Shown: positions 7,952 through 16,891, counted from the stretch's first letter. The stretch is DNA of 31,387 nucleotides from Proteobacteria bacterium UBA4656 (GCA_002405525.1 DHLY01000054.1:37968-69354); one strand, 5' to 3'. Program-made: numbers and translations. The notes: generated from the sequence alone by a model not told the origin.

Positions 7952-8633
7952 GACGGGTCGTTGGGGCCGCTTCTCGGCGCAGACAAGGGGTACAGCATGG
8001 CGCAGGCCGGGCGAAGTTTTCGTCGCGGCCCTGCTCTGGTGTTGCGCCTGCGCGAACGTGACAGCTGCGGAGCCCGGGGGTCGCGTGCTGCTGGTCATGG
8101 GCGATTCGCTCTCGGCCGGCTACAACCTGGCCGCCGACGAGGGCTGGGTGAGTCTGCTGGGCCAGCGCCTCGCCGGCCGCACGCCTGCGTGGCGCGTGGT
8201 CAACGCCAGCATCAGCGGCGAAACCACGGCCGGTGGCGCCGCGCGCATCGATTCGGAACTGGCCACCCACCGGCCGCACGTGGTGGTGATCGAGCTCGGC
8301 GCCAACGACGGCCTGCGTGGCCTGCCGATGGAACAGGCGCGGGCCAACCTGCGCCGCATGATCGAAGCAGCGCAGGCCGCCGGGGCGCGCGTGCTGCTGG
8401 TCGGGATGGAGATGCCGCCCAACTACGGCCCCGAGTACACCGCGCAGTTCCGCGGCATGTTCCGCGAACTGGCCGAGGCCAACGGCATCCCGCTGCTGCC
8501 CTTCCTGCTGGAGCCGATCGCGCGCGAGCGCGACGCCTTCCAGGCCGACAACCTGCACCCGGTGGCCGCGGTCCAGCCGCGCCTGCTGGAGCACGTCTGG
8601 CCGGCGCTGGAGCCGCTGCTGGCCGGCCCCTGA
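7950..8633 (+). CDS. tesA: Arylesterase / acyl-CoA thioesterase I / lysophospholipase TesA (GDSL)
   Basis: A periplasmic SGNH hydrolase of the TesA family, cleaving acyl thioesters and lysophospholipids. All four blocks are present: GDSLSAGYN with the nucleophile Ser53, the oxyanion Gly90, GAND with Asn119, and the Asp200/His203 pair in 'DNLHP'. The mature domain (from about residue 42) has the normal length. The N-terminus is doubtful. From the ATG at 7950 a 24-residue polar stretch precedes the hydrophobic signal core. A better start, ATG 7997 with AAGGGG 6 nt upstream, lies in another frame and would join the hydrolase frame only if one T of the TTTT run at 8017-8020 were absent. Divergent from ybbA. 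Confidence 0.88.
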   Translation: MTGRWGRFSAQTRGTAWRRPGEVFVAALLWCCACANVTAAEPGGRVLLVMGDSLSAGYNLAADEGWVSLLGQRLAGRTPAWRVVNASISGETTAGGAARIDSELATHRPHVVVIELGANDGLRGLPMEQARANLRRMIEAAQAAGARVLLVGMEMPPNYGPEYTAQFRGMFRELAEANGIPLLPFLLEPIARERDAFQADNLHPVAAVQPRLLEHVWPALEPLLAGP

Positions 8634-9499
8634 TGCCGGGCCCCGGATCGCCAGGATGCCCGCCGCCCCGCCCGCCGCGCGGTCTTCCGGAGTCGCCGTG
8701 CAGGGCTGGTCCCCCGTGCCGCCAGCAAGGATGCGCCGCGCCACGGTCCGGTCGCTGGCGGCCTGCCCGGCCTGCGCCACGGCCGCGCCGCTGGCGATCG
8801 ACGCGCCCGCCGTGCGGGCCCGCGCTGTGGCTCGACGTGTGGCTGCTGCTGGGCGTGCTGTGGCGGCTGCGCCGCGAGGCCGGCACCACCGACGCGCTGC
8901 GCCGTGATCTCGCCGCGCGCGACGCCCGCCCCGCCGAGCGCGACCAGGCGCTCGACGAATCCGCCCGCCGGCTGGAGGAACTGCACGCCCTGCTGCGCGA
9001 CATGAGCCTGCGCGACGCGCTGACCGGCCTGTACAACCGGCGCTGCCTCGACCAGGCGCTGCTGGAGGCCTGGAAGGCGGCCGGCGCGCGGCGCGAGCCG
9101 CTGTCGCTGCTGATGATCGACATCGACCACTTCAAGCGGTTGAACGCCAGGTACGGCCACGCGGCCGGCGGCGACTGCCTGCGCGAGGTGGCCAACCGCC
9201 TGCAGCGCCACGCCACGACCCTGGGCGGCGTGGTCGCGCGCTACGGCGGCGAGGAGTTCGTGGTGGTGCTTGCCGCCACCGATGCCGACCTCGCGCAGGC
9301 GCGGGCCGAGGCGCTGCGCACTGTGGTGGCCGCGGCACCGGTCAAGACCGCGCCCGCGCCGCTGTGGGTGACGATCAGCGTCGGCGCCGCCACCGCCCGG
9401 CCGCCGACCCGGGACTCGCTGGGTGCCACCCTCAAGCGCGCCGACGAGGCGCTTTACCAGGCCAAGCGCGACGGTCGGAACCGGGTGGTGGCGCGCTGA
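8633..9499 (+). CDS. GGDEF-domain diguanylate cyclase with one membrane helix
   Basis: The C-terminal half is a clear GGDEF domain that makes cyclic di-GMP from two GTP. It has 'DALTGLYNRR', the metal-binding 'MIDIDHFKRLN', and an intact active site RYGGEEF (about residues 202-208). The RxxD inhibitory site expected just upstream is replaced (T-L-G-G), so product inhibition at that site is unlikely. Before it come a membrane helix ('LWLDVWLLLGVLWRL', about residues 66-80) and a short charged coiled coil. The first 60 or so residues are Pro/Arg-rich and unlike protein. The ATG at 8633 overlaps the tesA stop (TGATG), but coding statistics suggest the upstream part belongs to another frame, so the true start is uncertain (GTG 8837 is an alternative). 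Confidence 0.8.
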   Translation: MPGPGSPGCPPPRPPRGLPESPCRAGPPCRQQGCAAPRSGRWRPARPAPRPRRWRSTRPPCGPALWLDVWLLLGVLWRLRREAGTTDALRRDLAARDARPAERDQALDESARRLEELHALLRDMSLRDALTGLYNRRCLDQALLEAWKAAGARREPLSLLMIDIDHFKRLNARYGHAAGGDCLREVANRLQRHATTLGGVVARYGGEEFVVVLAATDADLAQARAEALRTVVAAAPVKTAPAPLWVTISVGAATARPPTRDSLGATLKRADEALYQAKRDGRNRVVAR

Positions 9500-9573
9500 G
9501 GATCGGCAACGCGCGCTGAAGGGCGCGCCCCCCGCCGCTTGCGTGCGCCGCCACGGCGCGTACCCTGCGCGGC

Positions 9574-10176
9574 ATGGACCTCATCGCCCAGATCGCGCTC
9601 GCCGGCGGCCTCGCCTGGGCCTCCGGCATCCGCCTCTACGCCACCGTGCTGCTGCTCGGGCTGCTGGGGCGGTTCGACTACGTGGACCTGCCGTCCGCGC
9701 TGGTGCTGGTCGAGAGCGACTGGGTACTGTGGACCGCGGGCGTGCTCACCGTGGGCGAGTTCGTGGCCGACAAGGTGCCGGCCTTCGATTCGCTGTGGGA
9801 CGCCTTGCAGACCTTCGTGCGGGTGCCGGCCGGCATGCTGCTGGCGTACGGCGCGCTGGACGACCACGGCGCGGGCGCGCAACTGGCCGCGGCGCTGATC
9901 GGCGGCGCGATCACCTCCGGCACGCACCTCACCAAGACCGGCTCGCGCGCGGTGATCAACCACTCGCCCGAGCCGGTGAGCAACTGGATCGCCAGTTTCA
10001 CCGAGGACGGCGTGGTGGTGGGCGGGCTGCTGCTGGCGCTGGCGAATCCGTGGCTGTTCCTCGGCCTGCTGCTCGCCTTCCTGCTGCTGTGCGCCTGGCT
10101 GCTGCCGAAGCTGTGGCGGGCGCTGCGGGCGGTGTTCCGGCGGCTGCGTGGGGCTGCACGCGTCGGGACCACCTGA
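9574..10176 (+). CDS. DUF4126 family membrane protein
   Basis: A 200-residue inner-membrane protein matching the DUF4126 family, with several small-residue-rich helices (about residues 5-30, 45-62, 85-120, 145-180). It begins with the typical 'ALAGGLAWASGIRLYATVLLLG' region, and has the conserved 'GEFVADKVPAFDSLWDALQTF' and 'SGTHLTKTGSRAVINHSPEP' stretches (residues about 65-137). A basic tail follows. Function is unknown. The ATG at 9574 lies 74 nt after the GGDEF gene; the ribosome site is weak. It converges on hemF with a paired repeat element in between. Confidence 0.88.
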   Translation: MDLIAQIALAGGLAWASGIRLYATVLLLGLLGRFDYVDLPSALVLVESDWVLWTAGVLTVGEFVADKVPAFDSLWDALQTFVRVPAGMLLAYGALDDHGAGAQLAAALIGGAITSGTHLTKTGSRAVINHSPEPVSNWIASFTEDGVVVGGLLLALANPWLFLGLLLAFLLLCAWLLPKLWRALRAVFRRLRGAARVGTT

Positions 10177-10195
10177 TGCGGCCGCGTGAACGACT

Positions 10196-10286
10196 CCTGT
10201 GGGAGCGAGCAACGCTCGCGACCGGCACCTCCACCGCTGCCGCGACCCACGACGCCGCAGTCGCGAGCGTTGCTCGCTCCCACAGG
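10196..10286. repeat. Paired REP-like element (BIME) between convergent genes
   Basis: A perfect 27-bp inverted repeat, 10196-10222 and 10260-10286, separated by 37 nt. Each arm starts CCTGTGGGAGC and contains its own small hairpin, GCGAGC-AAC-GCTCGC, ending CGAC. This nested layout, one REP facing another, is that of bacterial interspersed mosaic elements. It lies in the 130-nt gap between the DUF4126 gene and hemF, both of which end here, and could form strong RNA structures on either strand. Confidence 0.88.
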
Positions 10287-10306
10287 GGCCGGCGTGCGGC
10301 AGGGTG

Positions 10307-11302
<996 letters not shown>

Positions 11303-11356
11303 CTAGACTATGCGACCCCACGCCGCTGCGCGCAGATTCGCCCCATCCAGCCAGGC

Positions 11357-12346
11357 ATGAGTGCGGTCGACCCCATCGCCAGCGAAGACGCGGTCCGCGG
11401 GCCGATGACCGTGCGGGCGTGGGCGGCGCCCGACGATGCGGGCCAGTTGGCCTCCATCACCACCGCGCAGGGTGCCCCGCGAGTCGTCCACGCTGCCGCG
11501 TTGCCCCTGGCCTGGCTCGCTGGCACTTCGCATGCCGAATTCTGGCGCGCGTCGCGACCTCCGCGCCGCAACGAATCGGCCGGACTGTCGCTGGCCTGGA
11601 CCGAGGATGTGCTGTTCGGCGCGCTCACCGTCGAGGACGGGCTGAACAGCGCCCTGCGCGCGGCCGAGCGCGCCTACCGGTCGATGACCGACGCGTGCGC
11701 GCGCTTCGGCTTCCCGCACCTGCTGCGGGTGTGGAACTGGATGGGCGCGATCAACGATGGCGAGGGTGATCGCGAACGTTACCGTCAGTTCTGCGTCGGC
11801 CGTGCGCGCGTGATCCCCAGCGAGCCCGCGACCGGCTACGCCGCCGCCACCGCGATCGGAATTCCGGGACCGGCCTCGACCCTGCACCTGCATTTCCTCG
11901 CCGCGCGGCGTCCCGGCGTGCCGGTCGAGAACCCGCGCCAGGTCAGCGCCTGGGAGTACCCGCGCGAGTACGGACCGGTCGCGCCCGGGTTCTCGCGCGC
12001 GATGCTGCTCGACTGGTGCGACCCGCCGCTGCTGCTGATCTCCGGCACCGCCAGCGTGGTCGGCCATGCCTCGGCGCATGAGGACACGCTGGCCCAGGTC
12101 GACGAGACGCTGGCCAACGTCGAAACCCTGGTGGGACGCGCCGCGCAGCGAATTGGCGGCGGGTCCGCCACGCTGGGCGCGCAGAGCCTGCTGCGCGTCT
12201 ACCTGCGCGATGCCGCCGAGGCGGGCGCGGTGAATGCGCGGTTGCTGGAGCGCCTTGGTGCGCAGGTGCCGTTCATGGTCCTGCACGGCGACATCTGCCG
12301 CCGCGAGTTGCGGGTGGAGATCGAGGCCGTGCACACGCTGGGTTGA
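11357..12346 (+). CDS. Chorismatase (FkbO/Hyg5/XanB2-like)
   Basis: A 329-residue protein of the chorismatase family, formerly called pteridine-dependent dioxygenase-like. These enzymes split chorismate into pyruvate and a dihydroxycyclohexadienoate or a hydroxybenzoate. Visible family blocks are 'RVWNWMGAINDGEGDRERYR' (about residues 122-141) with 'QFCVGRA' after it, 'STLHLHFLA', 'NPRQVSAWEYPREYGPVAPG' (about 193-212), and the C-terminal 'RRELRVEIEAV' with the conserved Glu. In Xanthomonas the homologue XanB2 makes 3- and 4-hydroxybenzoate for the xanthomonadin pigment and ubiquinone. That role is inferred; no pigment genes are adjacent. The ATG at 11357 is the first giving the family's N-terminus. 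Upstream, TAGACT at 11304-11309 is a possible -10 box. Confidence 0.85.
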   Translation: MSAVDPIASEDAVRGPMTVRAWAAPDDAGQLASITTAQGAPRVVHAAALPLAWLAGTSHAEFWRASRPPRRNESAGLSLAWTEDVLFGALTVEDGLNSALRAAERAYRSMTDACARFGFPHLLRVWNWMGAINDGEGDRERYRQFCVGRARVIPSEPATGYAAATAIGIPGPASTLHLHFLAARRPGVPVENPRQVSAWEYPREYGPVAPGFSRAMLLDWCDPPLLLISGTASVVGHASAHEDTLAQVDETLANVETLVGRAAQRIGGGSATLGAQSLLRVYLRDAAEAGAVNARLLERLGAQVPFMVLHGDICRRELRVEIEAVHTLG

Positions 12347-12419
12347 TCCCGGGAACCGCGAATCCCCGTCGTGCACGCCGCGTGAGGTGCGACCGATTCC
12401 GCCGCGGGTCCGTTCGGCG

Positions 12420-12445
12420 GTCGCGCACAGGGTGCGCTCCTACAC
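12420..12445 (-). repeat. Single REP-like element overlapping the topA stop codon
   Basis: Read on the minus strand it is GTGTAGGAGCGCACCCTGTG followed by CGCGAC, with an internal hairpin GCGCAC-CCT-GTGCGC. It follows the same plan as the paired element at 10196-10286. Its first six bases, GTG TAG, are the last codon and stop codon of topA. Confidence 0.8.
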
Positions 12446-14989
12446 CGACCGCGCGCGCTTGGCGGCCGCCTTTTTCGCGGGAGCCTTCTTCGTGGCCGCC
12501 TTGCGCGGCGCGGCTTTCTTCGCGGCGGCTTTCTTCGGCGCGGCGCCCTCGGCGCTGCCTGCCGACGCCTTGCGGGCGGCCGCTTTCTTCGCCGGTGCGG
12601 CCTTGGCGGCCGGTGCGGCCTTCGCCACCGCCTTGCGGCCGAAACGGCCACGGCCGCCCTTGGCGGGGGCCGCCTCCAGCAGCGCGGCGCATTCGTCGCG
12701 GGTCAGCGACTTCGGCTCGCGGTCCTTGGGGATCCGCGCGTTCTTCGTGCCGTCGGTGATGTAGGGCCCGTAGCGGCCATTGAGTACCTGGATCGCGCCG
12801 TCGTCGTAGGACGCGATCACCCGGTTGGCCGCCGCTTCCAGCTTCTCGCGCACCCGTTCCAGTGCACGCGACAGGTCGATGGTGTAGGGATCGTCCTCGG
12901 CTTTCAGCGAGGCATACGTCGAGCCGACCTTCACGAACGGCCCGAAGCGCCCGACGCCGACCGTGACCGTCTCGCCGGCGGCATCATTGCCGAGGTTGCG
13001 CGGCAGCTTGAACAGCTCCATCGCCTCGGGCAGCGCGATGGTGTGCAGGCTCTGGCCGGGGCGCAGCGAGGCGTACTTCGGCGTGTCGCCGTCTTCTTTC
13101 AGCCCGAGCTGGGCGAACGGCCCATAGCGGCCCAGCCGCACCGACACGGTCTTGCCGCTGGCCGGGTCCTTGCCGAGCACGCGCGATGAGCGCGCTTCGT
13201 CGGCGGTGACGTTTTCCCGCACGTGGCCGATGCGTTCGCTGAAAGGGCCCCAGAACCTGCGCAGCAGCGGTACCCAGTCCTCCTCGCCGCGGCTGACCGC
13301 GTCGAGTTCGTCCTCCAGTTTTGCGGTGAAGTCGTAGTCCACGTACTGCGCGAACTGCGCGGAGAGGAACTTCGCCACCACCCGGCCGACGTCGGTCGGG
13401 CGGAAGCGGCGACTGTCGAGCACCACGTACTCGCGCGCCAGCAGCACCTGGATGATGGACGCATACGTCGACGGACGGCCGATGCCGTACTCCTCCAGCG
13501 CCTTGACCAGGCTCGCTTCCGAGTAGCGCGGCGGCGGTTCGGTGAAGTGCTGCTCGGCGACCACCGCCGACAGCGGCACGCGCTCGCCCTGGCGCATCGC
13601 CGGCAGGCGGCGGCCCTCCTCGTCGTCCTCTTCGGTGCGCGCGTCCTTGCCCTCTTCGTAGACGGCGAGGAAGCCGGGCTCGACCACCGTGGTACCGCTG
13701 ACGCGGAAGGTGTGCGCTTCGCCCGCGGCGAGATCCACCGACACCGTATTGAGCAGGGCCGGAGCCATCTGGCTGGCGACCGTGCGCTTCCAGATCAGTT
13801 CGTACAGCTTCGCCTGGTCGGCGTCGAGGTAGCGCGCCACGCTCTCCGGCGCGCGCTGGGCCGATGTTGGGCGGATCGCCTCGTGCGCCTCCTGCGCGTT
13901 CTTCGACTTCGACTGGTAGACCACGGCGGAGGCCGGCAGCGCCTTCGGCCCGAAGCGCTGCGGGATGACCTGTCGCAGCTCCGCGATCGCCTCGTTGGAG
14001 AGGTTCACCGAGTCGGTTCGCATGTAGGTGATCAGGCCGACCTGGCCCTCGTCACCGAGCGGCACGCCCTCATAGAGCCGCTGCGCGGTGCGCATGGTGC
14101 GGCTGGTCGAGAAGCCGAGCTTGCGCGCGGCCTCTTGCTGCAGGGTGGAGGTGATGAAGGGCGCGGCCGGCCGGCGCTGGCGCTGTCGGCTCTCGACGCC
14201 GGACACCACGAGCTCGGGTGCTGCGCTGTCGGACGATTGCGCGCGCGCGGCCTCGAGCACCGCGTTGCGCACCTGCTCGGCGGTGGCGGCGTCACGGAAC
14301 GAGAAGCGGCCCTCCTTGACGTTGTTCTCGACTTTCGCGCCGGCGTAGCGGACCAGGCGCGCTTCGAACGGCTGTTGACCGTGGGCACAGTGCGCGGCGT
14401 GGGTCCAGTACTCCTGCGGCTTGAAGCGCTCGATCTCCTCCTCGCGCTCGACGATCATGCGCAGCGCCGGCGACTGCACGCGGCCGGCCGAAAGTCCCGG
14501 CCGCACCATGCGCCACAGCACCGGCGAGAGGTTGAATCCGACCAGGTAGTCCAGCGCGCGCCGCGCCTGCTGGGCGTTGACCAGGTCGGACAGGACGCGG
14601 CGCGGGTGGGCGACCGCTTCGGCCACCGCGCGGGGCGTGATCTCGCTGAAGGTGACCCGGTGCAGGGCGCGGCCTTCGAGCAAGCCGCGTTCGCGCAGGA
14701 TCTCGGCGATATGCCAGGAGATCGCCTCGCCCTCGCGGTCGAGGTCGGTCGCCAGGTACAGCGACCGCGCGGACTTGGCGGCGCGGGCGATCGCTTCGAC
14801 GTGCCGCTCGTTCTTCTCGATGAGTTCGTACTTCATCGTGAAGCCGCGTTCGGGGTCGACCGCGCCTTCGCGCGGCACCAGGTCGCGCACGTGGCCGTAG
14901 CTGGCCAGGACGGTGAAGTCCTTGCCGAGGTACTTGTTGATCGTCTTCGCCTTGGCGGGCGATTCGACAATGAGGAGATTCTTGGCCAT
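12440..14989 (-). CDS. topA: DNA topoisomerase I (type IA)
   Basis: An 849-residue topoisomerase that relaxes negative supercoils. The Toprim domain (residues 3-130) holds Glu9 and the D82-x-D84-x-E86 metal triad in 'ATDLDREGEA'. The catalytic Tyr322 sits in 'LITYMRTDS'. The C-terminus lacks the Cys4 zinc fingers of E. coli TopA and instead has at least three 'GRYGPF'-type topoisomerase C-terminal repeats (about residues 600-780). It ends in a roughly 65-residue Lys/Ala tail, reminiscent of histone H1 or AlgP tails, that should bind DNA non-specifically. The ATG at 14989 gives the canonical start 'MAKNLLIVESPAKAKTI'. It follows smg with a 159-nt gap, as the last gene of the row. The stop codon lies in a REP-like repeat. 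Confidence 0.97.
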   Translation of the reverse strand: MAKNLLIVESPAKAKTINKYLGKDFTVLASYGHVRDLVPREGAVDPERGFTMKYELIEKNERHVEAIARAAKSARSLYLATDLDREGEAISWHIAEILRERGLLEGRALHRVTFSEITPRAVAEAVAHPRRVLSDLVNAQQARRALDYLVGFNLSPVLWRMVRPGLSAGRVQSPALRMIVEREEEIERFKPQEYWTHAAHCAHGQQPFEARLVRYAGAKVENNVKEGRFSFRDAATAEQVRNAVLEAARAQSSDSAAPELVVSGVESRQRQRRPAAPFITSTLQQEAARKLGFSTSRTMRTAQRLYEGVPLGDEGQVGLITYMRTDSVNLSNEAIAELRQVIPQRFGPKALPASAVVYQSKSKNAQEAHEAIRPTSAQRAPESVARYLDADQAKLYELIWKRTVASQMAPALLNTVSVDLAAGEAHTFRVSGTTVVEPGFLAVYEEGKDARTEEDDEEGRRLPAMRQGERVPLSAVVAEQHFTEPPPRYSEASLVKALEEYGIGRPSTYASIIQVLLAREYVVLDSRRFRPTDVGRVVAKFLSAQFAQYVDYDFTAKLEDELDAVSRGEEDWVPLLRRFWGPFSERIGHVRENVTADEARSSRVLGKDPASGKTVSVRLGRYGPFAQLGLKEDGDTPKYASLRPGQSLHTIALPEAMELFKLPRNLGNDAAGETVTVGVGRFGPFVKVGSTYASLKAEDDPYTIDLSRALERVREKLEAAANRVIASYDDGAIQVLNGRYGPYITDGTKNARIPKDREPKSLTRDECAALLEAAPAKGGRGRFGRKAVAKAAPAAKAAPAKKAAARKASAGSAEGAAPKKAAAKKAAPRKAATKKAPAKKAAAKRARSV

Positions 14990-15148
14990 CAGGGGCGGCG
15001 GTCCATCGGGGGCGCGGGGGGGCGTCGCGCCGGGCGCAGGCGGGCCACGGCCCGCTTCCTTTTTTCATGGGGACACGCCGCGACCGCTGCTGTCAAGCCG
15101 CGCGGTGAATGCGGCGGGGGCGGCCGGCGCCGGCGGCGACCCTCGCGG

Positions 15149-15622
15149 TCAGTGCGCCGCGTCGCCTTCGTCCTCGAGCAGGTGGCTCTCCATCCAGGCG
15201 AAAGCCGCTTCCTGCCCGGGCTGGTTGAACAGCACCATCAGCACCACCCATTTGAGGTCGTCGACGGTCAGCTCGTCGTGCTCCAGCGCCATCAGACGGT
15301 CGAGCACCAGTTCGCGGCGGGCCGCGTCAAGCACGCCCTGCTGTTCGAGGTACATCAGGAACCCACGACACGCCGCATCGAGACGGGCCTGCTCCTCCGG
15401 CGCGTACAGGCGCACCGGGCCGGTCGGTCCGAGCACCGCGGCATGCGGGCGGCGGCGCTCCAGCTCGTCCAGCCAGTCGAACGCCTGATGGATCCCACCG
15501 GCGGTGAACCCGGCCTGCTGCAGTTCGTCGCGCAGCGTGTCGCGGTCGCGCGCGGCGTCCTCGTCGGCGTAGAGGAAGTGTTCGAAAAGATAGACCAGGA
15601 CGTCCAGCACGTTTTCTTTCAT
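15149..15622 (-). CDS. smg: Smg family protein (DUF494)
   Basis: 157 residues, the same length as E. coli Smg. The protein is acidic and mainly helical, beginning 'MKENVLDVLVYLFEHF', the conserved family start, with 'GFTAGGIHQAFDWLDEL' near residues 38-54 and an acidic end. Its function is unknown, but it sits between dprA and topA in many gammaproteobacteria, as here. The start ATG at 15622 fits the family exactly. Gaps of 126 nt to dprA and 159 nt to topA leave room for separate promoters, so an operon is likely but not certain. Confidence 0.95.
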   Translation of the reverse strand: MKENVLDVLVYLFEHFLYADEDAARDRDTLRDELQQAGFTAGGIHQAFDWLDELERRRPHAAVLGPTGPVRLYAPEEQARLDAACRGFLMYLEQQGVLDAARRELVLDRLMALEHDELTVDDLKWVVLMVLFNQPGQEAAFAWMESHLLEDEGDAAH

Positions 15623-15748
15623 CGCCCTGTCCCGCGAGCGTTGTCGCCCGCGTCAAGCCGCGCCACCGGTGGCGGGCGGACCCGGTCCGGTCGTCGATCC
15701 GGCGGCCCTTGGGCGCCGGTCCCCCTGCGCTGGATTCCGGTGGGCGGC

Positions 15749-16885
15749 TCAGCAACACAAGCCGTAGTAGCCGCCGGGTTGTGCGACCACAATCCCTTCG
15801 AGTTCCAGCATCAGCAGCATGCTGGATAGGGCTGCTGCGGTCAATCCGGTGCGGGCGGCAAGCACGTCGAGCGGCTGCGGGTCGTGCCCCAGCGCGTCCA
15901 GAAGGCACGCGTAGTCGGGGTCGTCGCGGCGGTCGGGCCGCACGGGCCCGGCATCCGCGGCCGGCGCGTCCAGGCGGCGCGCGAGGTCGGCGCCCAGTTC
16001 GCGCGCCAGCGGCGCGAGTTCGTCCAGCACGTCCGGCGCACCTTCCACCAGCTTGGCCCCTTCGCGGATCAGCCGGTGGCAGCCGCGGGCCAGCGGGTTG
16101 TGGATCGACCCCGGGATGGCGAACACCTCGCGTCCGGCCTCGGCGGCGCAGCGCGCGGTGGACAGGGTCCCCGAGCGCAGCCCCGCCTCCACCACCAGCG
16201 TGCCCAGCGCCAGACCGGCGATGATGCGGTTGCGGCGCGGGAAGTGCGACGGCAGGCCCTGGGTGCCGAGCGGGAACTCCGACACCAGCGCACCTTGCCC
16301 CGCGATGCGCGCGGCGAGCGCAGCGTGGCGGCGTGGGAACAGGCGATCGATGCCGGTCCCGAACACCGCGACCGTGGTGCCGCCTGCCTTGAGAGCTGCT
16401 TCGTGCGCGGCGCCGTCGACACCCTCCGCCAGCCCGCTGGTCACGGTCAGGCCGGCGCGGGCGAAGGTGGCGGCGAAGTCGCGGGCGTTGGCGAGCCCGC
16501 CCGCGGTGGCGCTGCGCGAACCCACCACCGCCAGCTGCGGCAGCCATAGCACGGTCGGGTCGCCGTCCACCCACAGCGCGGCCGGCGGGTCGGGCGTCCG
16601 CGCCAGCAATGGCGGGTAATCGAGGCTGCCCCAGGTCAGCAGGTGGTGGCGCGCGTCGGCAAGCCAGTCGCGCTCAGCGCCGCACGCCGCGGGTCGCAAC
16701 AGGGCCTCGTCGCCGGCGGGGTCGACGCCGATTGCGCGCCACGCGGCCGGCCCGGCCGACAGCAGGGTGGCCGCCGTGCGGTGGCGCGCCAGGCCCTCGC
16801 GGATCGCGCGCGCCGACCACTTCGGCGCGCGCAGCAGCGCGCACCAGGCCTCGGTTTCCGCGTCGGACAGGTTCGGCAGGGGCAC
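15749..16885 (-). CDS. dprA: DNA processing protein DprA
   Basis: A 378-residue protein that loads RecA on incoming single-stranded DNA during natural transformation. The N-terminal SAM-like helical region (1-70) is followed by the Rossmann-like DNA-binding core (about 85-300) with 'AVVGSRSATAGG', 'TSGLAEGVDGAAHEAAL', 'PSHFPRRNRIIAGLA' and 'EAGLRSGTLSTARCAAEAGR'. A winged-helix domain closes the protein (about 310-375). The start is a GTG (16885-16883). A TAG stop lies only three codons upstream in frame, so no longer start is possible. No Shine-Dalgarno is seen; a TAGACT box ends 6 nt before the GTG. It is followed by smg and topA. Confidence 0.96.
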   Translation of the reverse strand: MPLPNLSDAETEAWCALLRAPKWSARAIREGLARHRTAATLLSAGPAAWRAIGVDPAGDEALLRPAACGAERDWLADARHHLLTWGSLDYPPLLARTPDPPAALWVDGDPTVLWLPQLAVVGSRSATAGGLANARDFAATFARAGLTVTSGLAEGVDGAAHEAALKAGGTTVAVFGTGIDRLFPRRHAALAARIAGQGALVSEFPLGTQGLPSHFPRRNRIIAGLALGTLVVEAGLRSGTLSTARCAAEAGREVFAIPGSIHNPLARGCHRLIREGAKLVEGAPDVLDELAPLARELGADLARRLDAPAADAGPVRPDRRDDPDYACLLDALGHDPQPLDVLAARTGLTAAALSSMLLMLELEGIVVAQPGGYYGLCC

Positions 16886-16891
16886 CGCCGC

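Noticed and set aside
13223..15829. An 868-codon open frame opposite topA and smg
   Set aside because: It spans two well-supported genes on the other strand and reads as Arg/His-rich low-complexity protein.
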